Program-made: the position numbers and the translations under genes
Assembly: GCA_028712665.1 (NCBI GenBank)
Contig: JAQTRC010000014.1
Coordinates: forward strand, 1-47,583
Origin: Desulfuromonadaceae bacterium
Lineage (GTDB): Bacteria; Desulfobacterota; Desulfuromonadia; Geobacterales; Pseudopelobacteraceae
Direction of reading: 5' to 3'
Length of the DNA: 47,583 nt
Part shown: positions 43,535-47,583 of the stretch, one piece after another
Layout: the number at the start of each line of letters is the position of its first letter
How positions within the stretch are numbered: the stretch's first letter is position 1
Notes under the pieces: model-generated
Database searches by the model: none
Told to the model about the DNA's origin: nothing
What the model saw: only the letters and a program-made list of their open reading frames with translations

Positions 43535-44599
43535 ATGATTGTACCGGCTGAAACCGCCCATAACAGCAGGATCCTGATCGTTGACGACGAACCGGTCAAC
43601 CTGAAGCTGCTGGAAAAAATGCTGAGAGCCGAGGGGTATACAAACCTGGTTTCCATAGTTGATTCCCGTAAGGTGATGGAGGCCTATTGCGCCGAGCCTC
43701 CGGATCTGATTCTGCTGGATATCAATATGCCTTATCTGGATGGTTACGAGGTTATGGCACTGCTGAAAGAGCTCAAAGATCCGCTTCTCCCCCCCATTCT
43801 GGTACTGACAGCCCAGTCCGGGAAAGAGTTTCTTATGCGGGCCCTCAACGAAGGCGCACGCGATTTTCTGAGCAAGCCTTTCAACCGTTATGAACTACTG
43901 GCCAGGGTCAGGAATCTGCTGGATGCACATCTTGCCCTTCGGCTTACGTTCGACCAGAAAGGGGTTCTGGAGGGGTTGGTGCATGAACGGACCGCCGAAG
44001 TGGTCCAGTCCCGCCTGGAAATCGTCCAGCGCCTTGGACGCGCCTCTGAGTATCGCGATAATGAAACCGGGCGGCATATCCTCCGTATGAGTTACAGTGC
44101 GTCCCTGCTGGCCAAGGAGTTAGGATGGAGTGAGGAGCGCTGCGACTTGATGCTGTACGCCAGTCCGATGCATGATCTGGGCAAGATAGGTATTTCGGAT
44201 CTGATCCTGTTGAAACCGGCGCGATTGACCGATGAGGAAAGGGGGATCATGGAGACACACTCCACCATCGGCGCCGACATTTTGTCCGGTTCGAATAACG
44301 AACTTCTTGAAACAGCCCGGATCATAGCCCTGACGCACCACGAGAAATGGAACGGCAGCGGGTATCCCGACAAGCTGGCGGGCGAATCGATTCCGATGGA
44401 GGGGCGTATAGCCGCGATTGTCGATGTCTTTGACGCCCTTACCTCGGTGCGCCCCTACAAAAAGGCCTGGCCCGTGGATGAGGCCGTAGATGAGATACGG
44501 AAGCAGAGCGGGGCTCATTTTGATCCGGAGCTGGTGGGGCATTTTCTGGCCATCCTGCCGGAAGTGCTTAAAATCGGGGAGCGTTTCTCCGAACCGTGA
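43535..44599 (+). CDS. Response regulator with HD-GYP phosphodiesterase domain
   Basis: 354 residues, RpfG-like. The receiver domain (1-125) has phosphoacceptor Asp 62. The HD-GYP domain (about 165-345) shows all hallmarks: HDLGKIG with His 213-Asp 214, HHEKWNGSGYP (His 268-His 269, GYP at 276-278), and the DVFDALTSxRPYK segment. It should hydrolyse c-di-GMP to pGpG or GMP when switched by phosphorylation. GGAGG lies ten bases before the ATG. It is the last gene of the riboswitch operon, so this transcript encodes both a maker and a breaker of c-di-GMP. Some HD-GYP proteins of this order prefer cGAMP, so the substrate should not be taken as certain. Confidence 0.92.
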   Translation: MIVPAETAHNSRILIVDDEPVNLKLLEKMLRAEGYTNLVSIVDSRKVMEAYCAEPPDLILLDINMPYLDGYEVMALLKELKDPLLPPILVLTAQSGKEFLMRALNEGARDFLSKPFNRYELLARVRNLLDAHLALRLTFDQKGVLEGLVHERTAEVVQSRLEIVQRLGRASEYRDNETGRHILRMSYSASLLAKELGWSEERCDLMLYASPMHDLGKIGISDLILLKPARLTDEERGIMETHSTIGADILSGSNNELLETARIIALTHHEKWNGSGYPDKLAGESIPMEGRIAAIVDVFDALTSVRPYKKAWPVDEAVDEIRKQSGAHFDPELVGHFLAILPEVLKIGERFSEP

Positions 44600-44636
44600 T
44601 CCGGTGCATTTTCCGGATGGAGCGGTTGTGCCAAGA

Positions 44637-44667
44637 TTGCATTATTAACATTTTATGATACTATAGA
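44637..44667 (+). promoter_or_regulatory. Probable promoter of the PAS chemoreceptor gene
   Basis: TTGCAT (44637-44642) followed by TACTAT (44659-44664) at 16 bp, or TATAGA (44662-44667) at 19 bp, in an AT-rich spacer after the HD-GYP gene. Confidence 0.4.
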
Positions 44668-44698
44668 TACTCGAATAGTATATCAGGGGGAGAATACA

Positions 44699-45817
44699 AT
44701 GGGTATTTTTGGTAACAACTGTAAAGCGGAGTTGATCGAGAAGGAAGCCGAAATCAAGAAACTGATGCAGATGATCGATAACGTAGACAATATCGTCATG
44801 CTATGTGACGCAACCGCCGAGAACAAGGTATTTTACATGAACACCCGTGCAAAAGAGCTGATGCAGCGCCATCGTTCCGAGTTGAATGCCGGATTGCGCG
44901 GAGCGGATGTCAGTAATACCCTGAACAATTCCATCCACCAGTACCACAAGGATCCGGGGCGTGTGAAAAGGCTTTTTTCGAATCCGCGTACCGATCTGCC
45001 GCACACTGCCGAAATCCCCATCGGCACGGTTACCTTGAAGACCACCGCCTATCCGATCTGGGACAGCACGGACAGCAGCAAGGTACTCTGTTATATGGCC
45101 TGCTGGAGCGATATTACAGCTGAAAAGCTTGTTAAGGAACAGCAGTACAAGGAGATTGAACGAAAAAATTATCTTGAAGAGCGTGTCCACCAGATCGCCA
45201 CCGCCATGGAGGAGATGAGCATGACCGTAAACGAGGTCGCCGGAAACACCAGCAACGCCTCGGATTCGGCTTCCCATGTTTCGGACAATGCCCACGAAGG
45301 GCAAAAGGTCGTCAACCAGGCGGTGCAAGAGATGCAGAAGGTGGCCGAGGTCGTCAGGTCGTCTGCGATTATCGTCGGCAATCTGGGGGCGACGTCGGAA
45401 AAGATAGGCGAGTTTGTAAACGTCATCAACGAAATAGCTGACCAGACCAATCTGCTGGCCTTGAATGCCGCCATTGAAGCGGCCAGAGCCGGGGAAATGG
45501 GGCGCGGATTCGCCGTGGTGGCGGATGAGGTGCGTCGTCTGGCAGAGCGGACGATGACATCAACCAAGCAGATTAACACGATGGTGACCGAGATTCAGAA
45601 CGGAACCAAGATGGCGGTTGAGTCTATTGAACGGGGAAAGGCCGAGGCGGAAAAAGGTGAAGCCCTTTCACATAAGGCGGAAGAATCGCTGAACTCCATT
45701 GTCCAGTCCATTGAAGAGATCAAGAACATGATCGCTCAGATCGCGACAGCGTCTGAGGAACAGGCTGCAACGGCAACGGTCATCGCAAGCAACCTTGAGG
45801 AGATATCGCGGCATTGA
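44699..45817 (+). CDS. Soluble PAS chemoreceptor
   Basis: 372 residues without membrane segments, so it is a cytoplasmic receptor. An N-terminal helix leads into a PAS domain (about 20-145, ending in the DITAEK linker) and then a methyl-accepting domain with a canonical tip [18 protein letters not shown]. Cytoplasmic receptors of this kind usually sense internal redox or metabolic state. The C-terminus ends at LEEISRH with no CheR-binding pentapeptide. GGGGGAG lies seven bases upstream. It has its own likely promoter and a terminator behind it, so it stands apart from the riboswitch operon. Confidence 0.9.
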   Translation: MGIFGNNCKAELIEKEAEIKKLMQMIDNVDNIVMLCDATAENKVFYMNTRAKELMQRHRSELNAGLRGADVSNTLNNSIHQYHKDPGRVKRLFSNPRTDLPHTAEIPIGTVTLKTTAYPIWDSTDSSKVLCYMACWSDITAEKLVKEQQYKEIERKNYLEERVHQIATAMEEMSMTVNEVAGNTSNASDSASHVSDNAHEGQKVVNQAVQEMQKVAEVVRSSAIIVGNLGATSEKIGEFVNVINEIADQTNLLALNAAIEAARAGEMGRGFAVVADEVRRLAERTMTSTKQINTMVTEIQNGTKMAVESIERGKAEAEKGEALSHKAEESLNSIVQSIEEIKNMIAQIATASEEQAATATVIASNLEEISRH

Positions 45818-45836
45818 TTTTTATCTGAGAAAAGAG

Positions 45837-45873
45837 AACAGAGATGGCGGCCTTACCGGTCGCCATCTCTGTT
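45837..45873. terminator. Bidirectional terminator between two chemoreceptor genes
   Basis: Arms AACAGAGATGGCG (45837-45849) and CGCCATCTCTGTT (45861-45873) pair perfectly around 11 bases, between converging genes. Confidence 0.75.
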
Positions 45874-45887
45874 TATGGGTGAAGTCA

Positions 45888-47583
45888 TTAAAGCTTGAAC
45901 CGCCCTACCATCCTCTGCAGTTCGATGGCCAGTGATGAGAGCTGCGATGCTGCTGCTGCGGTTTCATGGGCTCCTCGGGCAGTGTCGGAGACCACATCGG
46001 TAATCTGGTGAATGTTGCTGGATATCTCGCCGGTCACAGCGGTCTGCTCTTCGGCTGCAGTGGCAATCTGATGTACCTGCATACTCACTTCACTGATGGC
46101 ATCTACGATCTGCTGAAGCGCGTCGCCAGATTTGCGCGAGCTCTCCATCCCCTTTTCAACCTCTCTGACCCCGTTTTCCATGCTCCCCACCGCACCGGCG
46201 GTTTCGCTCTGAATCGCCTTGATCATCGCACCGATCTCTTTTGTGGCTCTGGTGGTGCGTTCAGCCAATGCCCGGACTTCATCCGCCACAACTGCGAAGC
46301 CGCGTCCCTGCTCTCCGGCGCGGGCGGCCTCGATCGCGGCATTCAAGGCCAGCAGGTTGGTCTGGTCGGCGATATCCTCGATAGTGCCGACAATAGCGCC
46401 GATCTGGTCGGAGCGCGCACCCAGACTTTCCACTGTGCGGGCTGATTCCTGAACGCGCTCGGCGATATTCTGCATACCTACCAATGTTTTCTGCACTACC
46501 TCGGCTCCGCCTGTTGCTGTTTGATTGGCGCGCCCCGAAATTTCAGATGCCAGTGAGCAGTTGTGCGAAATGTCATTTGATGTAGCGGACATCTCTTCGC
46601 TGGCCGTAGCCACTGTGACGGACTGGCAGGCAACCTCTTCTGCTGCGGTTGCGATCTGCTCGGCGGTTGATTGTAACTGGCTTGCCGCAGCCGAAACCTG
46701 TCCGGTATTGGCCGCAACCTGGGAAATGATGGCATGAATATTGTCCACGAAACGATTAAACCAGCGGGAAAGTTCCCCGAATTCATCCTTGCGGTCGGTA
46801 TCCAGGCGTCTGGTCAGATCCCCCTCGCCCTCGGCGATGTCTTTCAGCATGCCCAGCATTCTGGAGAGAGGCGCAGTGATGCTTCTCATGACCAGGATGC
46901 CTATGAAGAGCGCAATGCAAACCAGAATGACCGAGAGCGCAATACTGAAAACCAGCGCTCTCTTGGCCCCGGAGGCGAGAGTGTTGGCGGCATTCATGAT
47001 ATCGTTGGCAAGCAGATCTTCAACTTCCTTCATTATGTTGATCTTCTCTGTGATCGTTGTGAACCAGCTCTCGGGTGTGATCCCGAAGCCGCCGGCAATC
47101 CCCTTTGCCAGGGTTGCAGCACGCAACTCGTCGACCTTTCGGAATGATGCGCCCTTGCTCTTATCGTCATAGGCGGCCAGTTCAGCCGGAGAGGCAAACT
47201 GCCTGAAGATTTCAAGATAGCTTTTCTGAGCTGAGAGTATCCCGAGTGCCCTCTGGAATGTCTCGTCATTGAAGCTGTCGGCGGCCAGGACGGCATTCAG
47301 GGTGGCGCGTTCCTTGCCGGTCTCTTCCTTGGCTTTTACGAAGGCGTAGTATGAGGTGGCCGCCCTCATGATTTCATGGTTTTCGCTGGTGGTGGAAACT
47401 GCTGCAACGACGTCCATGTATGAGCTTATCAGTTTTGTATAGAACGAAAAGGAATCTTTCCCATCGACCTTGAGAGAATCGATGCTGCTCCGCATTTCCT
47501 GCAATTTTTCAAGATCGCTGTTTGCCGTGCTCAGCGATTTTTTGACATGCTCCAGCTCCGCGCTGTTGCCGGCCACATAATCC
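45888..47583 (-). CDS. NIT-domain chemoreceptor (5' end beyond the window)
   Basis: At least 565 residues; the frame stays open to the window edge, so the true start and probably a first membrane helix lie outside. The GTG at 47576 is not taken as the start. The visible N-terminal part is a helical NIT-type sensor ([20 protein letters not shown]), a domain linked to nitrate and nitrite sensing. A membrane helix ([20 protein letters not shown]), HAMP ([21 protein letters not shown]) and a methyl-accepting domain with tip [18 protein letters not shown] follow. It converges on the soluble PAS receptor gene. Binding of nitrate or nitrite is the family's known role but cannot be confirmed by eye. 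Confidence 0.88.
   Translation of the reverse strand, partial: DYVAGNSAELEHVKKSLSTANSDLEKLQEMRSSIDSLKVDGKDSFSFYTKLISSYMDVVAAVSTTSENHEIMRAATSYYAFVKAKEETGKERATLNAVLAADSFNDETFQRALGILSAQKSYLEIFRQFASPAELAAYDDKSKGASFRKVDELRAATLAKGIAGGFGITPESWFTTITEKINIMKEVEDLLANDIMNAANTLASGAKRALVFSIALSVILVCIALFIGILVMRSITAPLSRMLGMLKDIAEGEGDLTRRLDTDRKDEFGELSRWFNRFVDNIHAIISQVAANTGQVSAAASQLQSTAEQIATAAEEVACQSVTVATASEEMSATSNDISHNCSLASEISGRANQTATGGAEVVQKTLVGMQNIAERVQESARTVESLGARSDQIGAIVGTIEDIADQTNLLALNAAIEAARAGEQGRGFAVVADEVRALAERTTRATKEIGAMIKAIQSETAGAVGSMENGVREVEKGMESSRKSGDALQQIVDAISEVSMQVHQIATAAEEQTAVTGEISSNIHQITDVVSDTARGAHETAAAASQLSSLAIELQRMVGRFKL

Overview
The window looks like a chromosomal segment from a Geobacter-type bacterium (Geobacterales, Desulfuromonadota). 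This is an inference from gene content. It carries two different sensor proteins with a covalent c-type heme motif (CxxCH), a GEMM-I cyclic-dinucleotide riboswitch, a 14-gene nuo operon whose NuoF has hydrogenase-like extra iron-sulfur domains, a bacteriohemerythrin, and an unusually dense set of chemoreceptors, kinases and GGDEF/HD-GYP proteins. I see no tRNA, rRNA, CRISPR array, intact insertion sequence or phage gene.

Layout. 1-112: start of a leftward DUF485 membrane-protein gene. 579-1675: leftward mnmH (tRNA 2-selenouridine synthase) with a possible small leader ORF. 1794-5214: rightward class II aldolase, PilZ protein and GAF chemoreceptor-like protein. 5215-5547: a probable structured RNA with its own terminator, then a REP-like inverted repeat. 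5548-9098: panB, panC, panD and an amidohydrolase, interrupted by a second REP-like element. 9186-13138: leftward hemL, bacteriohemerythrin and a heme-c chemoreceptor. 13396-28674: nuoA to nuoN. 28843-30254: prmC and a purine phosphoribosyltransferase. 30461-36319: CheY-like receiver, CheC-like phosphatase, diguanylate cyclase and metH. 36352-44599: a promoter and GEMM-I riboswitch ahead of a heme-c hybrid kinase, a diguanylate cyclase, two related PAS kinases and a receiver-HD-GYP phosphodiesterase. 44699-45817: soluble PAS chemoreceptor. 45888-47583: leftward NIT-domain chemoreceptor, cut by the window edge.

How it fits together. The metabolic part supplies CoA (pan genes), heme precursors (hemL), methionine (metH) and respiratory NADH oxidation (nuo). 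The signalling part reads redox state through heme domains and handles c-di-GMP: two GGDEF synthases with intact catalytic and inhibitory sites, one HD-GYP hydrolase, a PilZ effector and a GEMM-I riboswitch. The riboswitch sits on the transcript that encodes a synthase and the hydrolase, so the operon may sense the second messenger that its own products control. This is the most interesting system in the window.

The intergenic regions also hold a recurring TGTATACA palindrome near several promoters, including that of nuo, and a small family of REP-like repeats sharing a GCACTTATCC core.
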